The translations under genes were made by a program, and so were the position numbers. 64,000 nt of DNA from Halomonas halocynthiae DSM 14573 (GTDB taxonomy: Bacteria; Pseudomonadota; Gammaproteobacteria; Pseudomonadales; Halomonadaceae). Below are positions 57,385-64,000 of the stretch, piece after piece (position 1 is the stretch's first letter; each line of letters opens with the position of its first letter). The DNA is taken from positions 124,001-188,000 of the forward strand of contig NZ_AUDZ01000014.1 in NCBI RefSeq assembly GCF_000425725.1. Reading direction: 5' to 3'. The notes beneath the pieces were generated by a model. It was not told the origin of the DNA, did not search any database, and was given only the letters and a program-made list of their open reading frames with translations.

Positions 57385-58197
57385 ATGCCTCACAGATCCC
57401 CGCCCATCAGCGTAGAAGGACAGATCTGGATCAATACCGGCGAGCGACGTTTCGGCGGTCACGGCCGCATGCGTCTCCTCCGCCTTATTGCTGAAACAGG
57501 CTCCATCTCTGGGGCCGCAAGGGCAATGAAAATGAGCTACAAAGCCGCTTGGGACGCTGTTGATCAGATGAACAACCTAGCGGGAGAGCCACTGGTGCTA
57601 CGCAGCGTTGGCGGCAAGGGTGGCGGCTCAACCATAGTAACGCCTCGCGGCCATCAGTTAATGGCGAATTTTTCCCGTTTGGAACAGGAGCACCAGCGCT
57701 TTATTGCTGAGTTGAGCCAGCAAGCCAGCAGCATGACCGATGATTTACTGATGCTACGGAGATTGAGCATGAAAAGCAGTGCGCGCAATAATTTTAGCGG
57801 CACCGTAACGGCCATCAAACAAGGTGCCGTTAACGATGAAGTTGAGCTGTGCATCGCCCCCAACCAACATTTAACAGCGGTAATCACTCGTGAGAGCTCA
57901 GAAAACCTCGGGCTTGCCGTTGGCAGCGACGCATTTGCTTTAATCAAGGCATCGTCGGTGATCATCGCCACTGAAATCGAGGGCGCACATGTCTCTGCAC
58001 GTAACCTGCTAACCGGAAGGGTCGAGCGCTTACAGCCGGGCGCCGTCAATACGGAGGTGGTGCTGGCACTTGAGGGCGGCGGCCATCTGGCGGCTATCAT
58101 CACCCATCAAAGCGCCAACGACTTAGCGCTTGAAGAAGGCACAACTGCCAGCGCAATCTTCAAGGCGTCAAGTGTCATCTTGGGTGTCCACCACTAA
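57385..58197 (+). CDS. modE: Molybdate-responsive transcriptional regulator ModE
   Basis: A 270-residue regulator with an N-terminal winged HTH (about residues 20-110, FGGHGRMRLLRLIAETGSIS, AARAMKMSYKAAWDAVDQMN) and two MOP domains that bind molybdate: MOP1 at about 131-197 (SSARNNFSGTVTAIKQGAVN, HLTAVITRESSENLGL) and MOP2 at about 203-267 (VSARNLLTGRVERLQPGAV). It is a full-length E. coli-like ModE. No modABC or molybdoenzyme gene is nearby. The start ATG follows GGAG by 9 nt. It is divergent from the MFS gene and convergent with the acidic gene (9 bp between stops). Confidence 0.93.
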   Translation: MPHRSPPISVEGQIWINTGERRFGGHGRMRLLRLIAETGSISGAARAMKMSYKAAWDAVDQMNNLAGEPLVLRSVGGKGGGSTIVTPRGHQLMANFSRLEQEHQRFIAELSQQASSMTDDLLMLRRLSMKSSARNNFSGTVTAIKQGAVNDEVELCIAPNQHLTAVITRESSENLGLAVGSDAFALIKASSVIIATEIEGAHVSARNLLTGRVERLQPGAVNTEVVLALEGGGHLAAIITHQSANDLALEEGTTASAIFKASSVILGVHH

Positions 58198-58206
58198 GCT
58201 GCCAGA

Positions 58207-58593
58207 TCAGTCCTCGCTTATTTCCTGCAACAGATCATCGTCAATCTCAGCAACCTCAAGCGGGGTGTCATCATCAAGATCGATTGCCAAATAGCTGTGT
58301 TCGTAACGCAAGAAACGCTCAAACAGTGCCCAGTCGAGAACATCCGGCCACTGGCTTTCATCTTCCTCCCAAGCGCGTAGCTCAGTCTCAAGAATTTCGC
58401 CATAGCGCGCATGAACAAAAGACGCCAAGGCTTCTGGAGACTCCATCTCAGGGATCAGATACACCGTGCTTTCCCGTTCTACATCAGTAATAGAAAGGTC
58501 TTCATCACCCAAGGTCGGCTCCAGATCATTGATCCAGTCCACAAAATCCTTGGTTGGTCTGACACTCAGAGCAGAGCGGTTAAGCAGTTTCAT
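58207..58593 (-). CDS. Acidic protein of unknown function
   Basis: A 128-residue protein rich in Asp/Glu, with no signal peptide or membrane segment. It begins MKLLNRSALSVRPTKDFVDW, then has LEPTLGDEDLSITDVERES, VYLIPEMESPEALASFVHAR, LRAWEEDESQWPDVLDWALF and ends IDDDLLQEISED. ATG at 58593 follows GAGGAG. I do not recognise a family with certainty. It is convergent with modE and followed by the RDD/lptGF genes on the same strand, with 117 bp between. The acidic composition is typical of halophiles but also of a small regulator or binding protein. Confidence 0.8.
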   Translation of the reverse strand: MKLLNRSALSVRPTKDFVDWINDLEPTLGDEDLSITDVERESTVYLIPEMESPEALASFVHARYGEILETELRAWEEDESQWPDVLDWALFERFLRYEHSYLAIDLDDDTPLEVAEIDDDLLQEISED

Positions 58594-58710
58594 CACAGTC
58601 TCCTCGACGTCGAAATGCTGCCATTATGGGCGCAGATCATGCACCTTACCAAGATTTCCGCTCGGGGCCAGCAATAAAGCACCGCAAGCACTACCAGCCT
58701 AACCGGAAAA

Positions 58711-59181
58711 TCAGCCTTTGGGCACCACCACTACTTGTGTACCCGACGCTAAATCAGCCCAGCTTCTTCGCTCTCCATCAAACAATAACCACCAATGCCC
58801 CAAACCCAAGGGCACAAAAGACAATGTCCCGACTAAAAAGCGCAACAGTGCCTGAGTCAGCGTAATCGAACAACAGTCACGCGTCTGTACACGCAAGCGC
58901 CACGCTTGCATGCCCAGCGTCATACCCCCACGTCGCCAGAAAAAGGCAAAGAAAGCAAACGCCGATACTGCCATCAAAGCACGTAGACTCAGTACCTGAG
59001 CCACCCCCAAGCCGATCTGGTCGGCAGGAATATGCAGCAGTAGTCGGCTAACGGCGACATGCGCTGCGCCCACGGCAATCCAGATAGCTAACAGCAACAG
59101 GCCATCGTAGAGCATGGCACCCAACCGCCGACCAAGACCCGCCGACCAAACGTCATCACACTGTTCAAAGCGTCTCTGCAC
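58711..59181 (-). CDS. RDD family membrane protein
   Basis: A 156-residue membrane protein. After SAGLGRRLGAMLYDGLLLLA (the R-x-x-A-x-x-D RDD signature) it has two to three hydrophobic helices and ends in GHWWLLFDGERRSWADLASG, with RRSWADLASGTQVV at the C-terminus, the second part of the RDD motif. Function is unknown, though in some halophiles RDD proteins act in Na+/H+ or solute transport. I chose GTG at 59181, just after GGAGG; a longer reading would overlap lptG. It is 25 nt beyond the lptG stop on the same strand. Confidence 0.85.
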   Translation of the reverse strand: MQRRFEQCDDVWSAGLGRRLGAMLYDGLLLLAIWIAVGAAHVAVSRLLLHIPADQIGLGVAQVLSLRALMAVSAFAFFAFFWRRGGMTLGMQAWRLRVQTRDCCSITLTQALLRFLVGTLSFVPLGLGHWWLLFDGERRSWADLASGTQVVVVPKG

Positions 59182-59206
59182 CCTTCCCTCCAGCAAACTC
59201 AAAGCA

Positions 59207-60274
59207 TCACCCACTACGGCGCAGCATATAAAGTCCTGCAGCAGCACAGACCAGCGCCGGAGCCAGTACGGCAAAAACCGGTGAAAAACCAAACAAGGTC
59301 GACGCTGGTGCCAGCAGGTCCTGCAGATACTTGAAGACCAGACCAGTAATAACGCCATAAAAAACACGCGTGCCCGCCGCCACGCTTCTCAGCGGGCCGA
59401 AAACAAAAGATGCCGCAACTAACACCAGTGACGCCATCGTCAGCGGCATTAGCATCTTCTGCCAAAAATACAATAATGGCTGAGTCGCTGACTGCCCTTG
59501 AGACTCAAGAAATTGAGCATGAGCCCATAGTTCACTGGGCGCCTGAATAGCCAAACGGCGCAACAGGCGATCAAGCTCAACCGGTGTCAGCTGTGTTTCC
59601 CACGGCATTTGCTCCACTCGAGTCGCTATACTGCGGCCGTCTTCAAAGCGAGTAATGGCAACATTCTCTAGCACCCAGCCGCCATCAAGCCAACTGGCAC
59701 GCTGCGCACTCATTGCCTCTTTCAATTCGCGTCCATCAAAACGATAACGCGTTAGGTCCAGCACCACGTCATCAGCACGAATGGCACCAAAGCGATAGTA
59801 CGTATCGCCATCACGCTGCCAGCCACCACTTTCGGTCAGCAGCGCGCCTTCGCCCTGCATTTTTTCCAAGCGCCAAGCGGTTGCGTACTGCTCCGTCACT
59901 GGGTTGATATATTCCGCCACAATCAATACAACCACGACCACCAGAATAATCGGCTTCATCACCCCCCACAGAATGCGGGTCAGTGATCGCCCTGCAGCAC
60001 GCATCACCGTTAGCTCATTACTGGATGCCATACTGCCCAGACCGATCAGAGCACCAATCAGCACCGCTACCGGCGCATACTGATAAAAGCGCCATGGCAA
60101 GCGCATGCACAGATACATCAATACTTGAAGCGCGCCATAATCTCCCTTCACGTCACTCAGGTCATTAATGTAACTGATCGTCATATCCAGCCCGAGCAGC
60201 ACACACTGAACAACAATAATAGCGCCCAGAACATGGCGAGCTATATAACGGTCCAGCCGGTCCGCGATCATCAT
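59207..60274 (-). CDS. lptG: LPS export permease LptG
   Basis: A 355-residue inner-membrane protein of the LptB2FG ATP-driven LPS extraction complex. DRYIARHVLGAIIVVQCVLL is TM1, and TM2-3 flank MLYLCMRLPWRFYQYAPVAVL with GLGSMASSNELTVMRAAGRS (coupling helix). A periplasmic jellyroll (about residues 125-265) precedes TM4-6 (PLTMASLVLVAASFVFGPLR). The start ATG overlaps the lptF stop by 4 nt. It is in the same unit as lptF, which lies directly upstream. Confidence 0.96.
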   Translation of the reverse strand: MMIADRLDRYIARHVLGAIIVVQCVLLGLDMTISYINDLSDVKGDYGALQVLMYLCMRLPWRFYQYAPVAVLIGALIGLGSMASSNELTVMRAAGRSLTRILWGVMKPIILVVVVVLIVAEYINPVTEQYATAWRLEKMQGEGALLTESGGWQRDGDTYYRFGAIRADDVVLDLTRYRFDGRELKEAMSAQRASWLDGGWVLENVAITRFEDGRSIATRVEQMPWETQLTPVELDRLLRRLAIQAPSELWAHAQFLESQGQSATQPLLYFWQKMLMPLTMASLVLVAASFVFGPLRSVAAGTRVFYGVITGLVFKYLQDLLAPASTLFGFSPVFAVLAPALVCAAAGLYMLRRSG

Positions 60275-61353
60275 CCGCTCATCCCCCGGCGCTGGTCACG
60301 CCACAGTAGACCAAGCCCCAGGGCCAAAAAGACGCCATGAATCGGCCACATACCAACAGCAACGGGCCAACTGCCACTACCAATCGCATCAAGTGTCGCC
60401 AACAACAAACTCAGATATGCCACATAAAGAAATACGGCAGGCAACAGCTTGGCAAAACGCCCTTGCCGAGGATTTACCTTTGATAACGGCATGGCCATTA
60501 CCGTCAGAACCACTACCATGAGAGGTAAGCTCAGCCGCCATTGCAGCTGAGCCTGGAAGGCTGGCTGCGAAGAAGTGAGTAGTCTATCGGTCGTCGCATA
60601 CTCAGCAATGGCCAAATCTGGGTCAAGAATAGTGCCTGTCAGGCGCACTGCGTAGCTGTCAAACACCAAACGTTCAGCCTGATTCTGCCCCGGCTCAATG
60701 CTAAAGCGTTCACCATCACCCAACACGAGAAAGCGCGTCCCCGCGGCATCGTCGGTTACTTGATAGCCACTCGCCGCGCGCGTCACCATGGTTTCAGGAG
60801 AGCCGTCACTGCGGCGCTGTCGCTCACTGATAAACACCTCCTCCATAAGCGCATCATTTTCATCTAACGCCTCAATATAGACAGTTCGTCCATCGCCAAA
60901 ATCCTGGAAACGTCCTGGTGTTAATGAGCTAAAATCAAGCCGGCCTCGCTGCTCTTCAATAAGAAGCTCATTGTGCAGCGCTCCCGCTGGTGTCAACCAC
61001 AGGCTACACAAGCCCACCAGCACCACCACAATAACAGACGACACCATACTGACCTGTAGCAACTTAACCGGACTAGTCCCGCAGGCAACCAGCACCGTAA
61101 TTTCGCTGTTCAGATACAGTTGCCCATAAGCCAGAAGAATGCCCAGAAAAAAGGCTAAAGGCAGGATGAGTTCAAGAAAACCTGGCAAATGATAGAGCAT
61201 CAAATTGCCAAGAATACTGACCGGAATATCCCCCTCCGCCGCACTGGAAAAATAGCGGATGAAGCGACTTCCCATAATGACCAATAGCAGTACACCAGCC
61301 ACAGCGGCCATGGTCTGGAGGATTTCACGCGTAAGATAGCGAAACAGAATCAT
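60271..61353 (-). CDS. lptF: LPS export permease LptF
   Basis: A 360-residue partner of LptG. LFRYLTREILQTMAAVAGVL is the N-terminal TM1 region, YGQLYLNSEITVLVACGTSP the coupling helix, and the periplasmic jellyroll is about residues 130-260. The C-terminal helices include RLSLPLMVVVLTVMAMPLSK with VNPRQGRFAKLLPAVFLYVAY. ATG at 61353 follows GAGAGG; a longer reading lacks support. It is the first gene of lptF-lptG, divergent from pepA, as in E. coli. Confidence 0.96.
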   Translation of the reverse strand: MILFRYLTREILQTMAAVAGVLLLVIMGSRFIRYFSSAAEGDIPVSILGNLMLYHLPGFLELILPLAFFLGILLAYGQLYLNSEITVLVACGTSPVKLLQVSMVSSVIVVVLVGLCSLWLTPAGALHNELLIEEQRGRLDFSSLTPGRFQDFGDGRTVYIEALDENDALMEEVFISERQRRSDGSPETMVTRAASGYQVTDDAAGTRFLVLGDGERFSIEPGQNQAERLVFDSYAVRLTGTILDPDLAIAEYATTDRLLTSSQPAFQAQLQWRLSLPLMVVVLTVMAMPLSKVNPRQGRFAKLLPAVFLYVAYLSLLLATLDAIGSGSWPVAVGMWPIHGVFLALGLGLLWRDQRRGMSG

Positions 61354-61472
61354 GATTACCTCTCTGACCGACCAACTTCCATGCAATGACGCTTGGCCTT
61401 GGGTACACTGAAACGACTCGATGATGCGTGGCATTATCCTGAATCCTACATCGCTTGTCTTGTGGAGAGCCC

Positions 61473-62993
61473 ATGGAATTCCCCGTCCAAACGGTTAACC
61501 CTGTTCGGGTTGAGACCGACTGCCTGTTAGTACCTGTATTCAAGAATAGCGAGCTGCTGCCCGGCGCAGCCAAGCTTGACGATGCTAGCGAGCGCCTGAT
61601 CAGCCAGCTGATCGAGCGCGGCGACTTCAATCCCACGCTGGGAAATGTTCAGTTGGTGCCCTTTGCCCCAGGTCTGAATACAGACCGACTCCTGCTGGTT
61701 GGCTTGGGTGCAAAAGACACGTTTCAAGAAAGTGCCTTTCGCAGCGCCGTTGATGCGGGCTTGAAAGCGCTAACCCAGCTTTCCATTGACGCCGCCGCCG
61801 TCACCTTTACCGACGTCCCCGTTGGTGACCGCGACTGTGGCTGGAAAGCCCGCATGGTCGCTGAAGCAACTCACCGCGCACTTTACCGCTTCAACGACTT
61901 CAAGTCGGAACCCGCTCCCACACCGCGACTAGAAAGCGTGACCCTGCTGATCAGCGAAAGCGACAGCGCGGAAGCCACAAAAGCAGGGGCTGCCACCGGC
62001 GACGCCATTGGCGCTGGCGCCAACCTGACGCGCACCTTAGGCAACCTGCCAGGCAACATTTGCACGCCACGCTACTTGGCCGGCAAAGCAGAAGAACTGG
62101 CTGCTAGCTCAGATGGCCGACTCATTGCCGACATTCTTGATGAAGAGGCGCTTGAGACGTTAGGTGCTCACTCCCTGCTTAGCGTTGGCCATGGCAGCGA
62201 TGAGCCATCACGGCTGATCGTCATGAAGTACCAAGGCGCCGATGACCCTGATGAAGCACCACATGTCCTAGTCGGCAAAGGCATTACCTTTGACAGCGGC
62301 GGTATCTCGCTCAAGCCTGGCGAAGGCATGGACGAAATGAAGTTCGACATGTGTGGCGCAGCCAGTGTGTTCGGCACCGTCAGCGCGGTATTAGCCCTCA
62401 AACCCAAGATCAACCTGGTTGCGATTGTCGCCAGCGCCGAAAACATGCCCAGCGGGCATGCCACAAAACCGGGTGATATCATCAAAACCCTCAAAGGCCT
62501 GAGTGTTGAGGTGCTTAACACTGATGCCGAAGGCCGTTTGGTGCTGTGCGATGCACTAACCTATGCCGAACGTTTCAACCCCGCTAGTGTCGTTGATATC
62601 GCCACCCTGACCGGCGCTGTGATTATTGCGTTGGGACACCACGCTACCGGCCTGATGTCCAACAACGATGATCTGGCACTAAATCTGCAGGAAGCCGGTG
62701 AAACCTCGTGGGACCGCGTTTGGCAACTGCCGCTTTGGGACGAGTATCAAGAGCAACTGAGCTCCAACTTTGCCGACATTGCCAACATTGGCGGTCGCCC
62801 CGCAGGCACCGTGACTGCGGGTTGTTTCTTGTCACGCTTCACCGAAAGCTATCCTTGGGCACACTTGGATATCGCCGGTACCGCTTGGCATTCCGGCAAA
62901 CAGAAAGGTGCCAGCGGGCGTCCTGTTAGCCTGCTCACACAATATTTGTTGGATCGTGAAGCTGACCGCCAAGGTGAAAACACCAACACCTAA
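61473..62993 (+). CDS. pepA: Cytosol aminopeptidase (leucyl aminopeptidase)
   Basis: A 506-residue M17 metallopeptidase, a hexamer that removes N-terminal residues and, in E. coli, also binds DNA at cer and car. Metal and catalytic motifs are LVGKGITFDSGGISLKPGEG, MDEMKFDMCGAASVFGT, NTDAEGRLVLCDALTYAE and SNFADIANIGGRPAGTVTAG. Length is normal. ATG at 61473 follows GGAG by 7 nt. It is divergent from lptF and followed by a hairpin. Confidence 0.97.
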   Translation: MEFPVQTVNPVRVETDCLLVPVFKNSELLPGAAKLDDASERLISQLIERGDFNPTLGNVQLVPFAPGLNTDRLLLVGLGAKDTFQESAFRSAVDAGLKALTQLSIDAAAVTFTDVPVGDRDCGWKARMVAEATHRALYRFNDFKSEPAPTPRLESVTLLISESDSAEATKAGAATGDAIGAGANLTRTLGNLPGNICTPRYLAGKAEELAASSDGRLIADILDEEALETLGAHSLLSVGHGSDEPSRLIVMKYQGADDPDEAPHVLVGKGITFDSGGISLKPGEGMDEMKFDMCGAASVFGTVSAVLALKPKINLVAIVASAENMPSGHATKPGDIIKTLKGLSVEVLNTDAEGRLVLCDALTYAERFNPASVVDIATLTGAVIIALGHHATGLMSNNDDLALNLQEAGETSWDRVWQLPLWDEYQEQLSSNFADIANIGGRPAGTVTAGCFLSRFTESYPWAHLDIAGTAWHSGKQKGASGRPVSLLTQYLLDREADRQGENTNT

Positions 62994-63005
62994 TTACGCC
63001 GTATT

Positions 63006-63037
63006 AACACCGCGAGAGCAGTAACCCTCGCGGTGTT
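63006..63037 (+). terminator. Terminator after pepA
   Basis: AACACCGCGAG and CTCGCGGTGTT form an 11-bp stem with a 10-nt loop. Only a few Ts follow, so the strength is moderate. Confidence 0.6.
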
Positions 63038-63145
63038 GGCTTCACTTCATTTAGTATTCAATAAACGCCGGATTTTGGCACTACCCTCCGGCTTCGAGTC
63101 ATCGCCCCGTTTATCACCAGCGGGGCCCAGCGGAGATCACGAGTC

Positions 63146-64000
63146 GTGTCTACCGAACACTTTAGCGTGCAGCCCTCAATCCAGCCGCTGGCCGACAACC
63201 TGCGTGACGATATTCTCGCCAACCCTGGTTTCGGCCGCCATTTTACTGACCACATGGCTCATATACGCTGGACTAGCAGCGCCGACTGGCATGGCCATGA
63301 AGTACGCCCTTACGGTCCTTTGCAGCTCGACCCTTCGGCCGCCGTTTTGCATTACGGCCAAGAAATCTTCGAGGGGATCAAAGCATACCGCCATGCTGAT
63401 GGTTCTATTTGGACCTTCCGCCCTGAGAAAAATGCTGAACGCTTCCGTCGTAGCGCCCGTCGCTTAGCGCTTCCCGAGCTGTCAGACGACAACTTTCTCA
63501 ACAGCGTCAAAACATTGGTTAGCCAAGATGCCCACTGGGTACCGACGCCTGACAGCGAGGCTGACGAATCCAGCTTATATCTGCGCCCCTTTATGATCGC
63601 CAGCGAAGCCTTCCTTGGCGTGCGCCCGGCTCAGGAAGTCGACTACTACGTTATTGCTTGCCCTGTGGCAGCCTATTTCAAAGGCGGCGTAAAACCTGTT
63701 TCCATTTGGCTGTCGTCACATTACAAACGCGCCGCTCCCGGCGGCACCGGCTTTGCCAAATGCGGTGGCAACTATGCAGCCTCACTACTGGCCCAGCAGG
63801 AAGCTAGCGATAACAACTGCGATCAGGTCGCCTTTCTAGATGCTGCCGAAAATACTTGGGTCGAAGAACTTGGCGGCATGAACCTGTTTTTCGTTTTCAA
63901 GGATGGGCGAATCGTCACTCCGCGTCTAACCGACACCATCCTTGAAGGCGTAACCCGCGATTCCATGCTACAACTCGCCAGAGACGAAGGCCTGACACCA
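63146..64000 (+). CDS. ilvE: Branched-chain amino acid aminotransferase, N-terminal part (cut by window edge)
   Basis: The first 285 codons of a PLP transaminase for Leu, Ile and Val. HYGQEIFEGIKAYRHADGSI, RFRRSARRLALPEL and SLYLRPFMIASEAFLGV form the large-domain entry; the PLP lysine is Lys205 in GGTGFAKCGGNYAASL, and TWVEELGGMNLFFVF follows. The length and pattern fit the longer (about 340-370 residue) BCAT class rather than E. coli IlvE. GTG at 63146 is chosen with GGAG 10 nt upstream; it is open to the end of the window, so truncation is only the edge. Confidence 0.93.
   Translation, partial: MSTEHFSVQPSIQPLADNLRDDILANPGFGRHFTDHMAHIRWTSSADWHGHEVRPYGPLQLDPSAAVLHYGQEIFEGIKAYRHADGSIWTFRPEKNAERFRRSARRLALPELSDDNFLNSVKTLVSQDAHWVPTPDSEADESSLYLRPFMIASEAFLGVRPAQEVDYYVIACPVAAYFKGGVKPVSIWLSSHYKRAAPGGTGFAKCGGNYAASLLAQQEASDNNCDQVAFLDAAENTWVEELGGMNLFFVFKDGRIVTPRLTDTILEGVTRDSMLQLARDEGLTP

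Noticed and set aside
58594..58710. Possible small gene between the acidic gene and the RDD gene
   Set aside because: No frame with a ribosome site; likely promoter/intergenic sequence.
63146..64000. ilvE as a truncated gene
   Set aside because: It is open to the last base and shows no damage; the end is the window edge. The same holds for oadA at 1-300.

Overview
The window looks like chromosomal DNA of a moderately halophilic gammaproteobacterium, most probably Halomonadaceae (Halomonas or a close relative). The reasons are the gammaproteobacterial protein families throughout, gene neighbourhoods shared with Pseudomonas and relatives (mutS/pncC/recA/recX/alaS/lysC/csrA/tRNA; radC/coaBC/dut/algC/argB/slmA; ftsYEX/rpoH; pilMNOPQ/aroKB/gltBD), acidic protein tails, and a sodium-pump oxaloacetate decarboxylase at the left edge. 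The DNA is moderately GC-rich and nearly fully coding. I see no insertion sequence, prophage, CRISPR array, toxin-antitoxin pair or defence island, so this is core housekeeping DNA.

Left part (1-12.9 kb): oadG and the start of oadA; dusC; two identical tRNA-Arg genes and a tRNA-Ser behind csrA; then lysC, alaS, recX, recA (with a LexA box) and pncC, all on the minus strand; mutS and fdxA diverge on the plus strand. 12.9-23.1 kb: minus-strand eno, kdsA, pyrG, then gltD and gltB. 23.3-29.3 kb: a tight minus-strand operon pilM-N-O-P-Q-aroK-aroB, divergent from the PBP1A gene at 29.6 kb. 32-39 kb: trxB, a 2-Cys peroxiredoxin with an OxyR-like site, acnA and an NAD malic enzyme.

39-44 kb: minus-strand trpS, a thioesterase, rlmI, mutM, rpmG, rpmB and radC. 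44.3-49.1 kb: plus-strand coaBC, dut, algC, argB and slmA. 49.2-53 kb: rpoH and the ftsY-ftsE-ftsX cluster. 53-58.6 kb: rsmD, zapB, a rimI/psi-subunit/bolA cluster, an MFS transporter divergent from modE, and an acidic protein of unknown function. 58.7-64 kb: an RDD membrane protein, lptG and lptF divergent from pepA, and the start of ilvE, which runs off the window.

The genes cover DNA repair and SOS (recA, recX, mutS, mutM, radC), division (ftsYEX, slmA, zapB), envelope assembly (PBP1A, LptFG, KdsA, AlgC, type IV pilus), nitrogen and amino-acid metabolism (gltBD, aroKB, lysC, argB, ilvE) and oxidative stress (peroxiredoxin, TrxB). I found no clearly new biological system. The best second-look items are a divergent, linker-extended DNA polymerase III psi-subunit candidate, a short PilQ without AMIN domains, an octanucleotide tandem repeat carrying two Shine-Dalgarno copies in front of radC, hairpins and palindromes in the csrA and pilQ leaders, and a strong Shine-Dalgarno with a mini-ORF before gltB.
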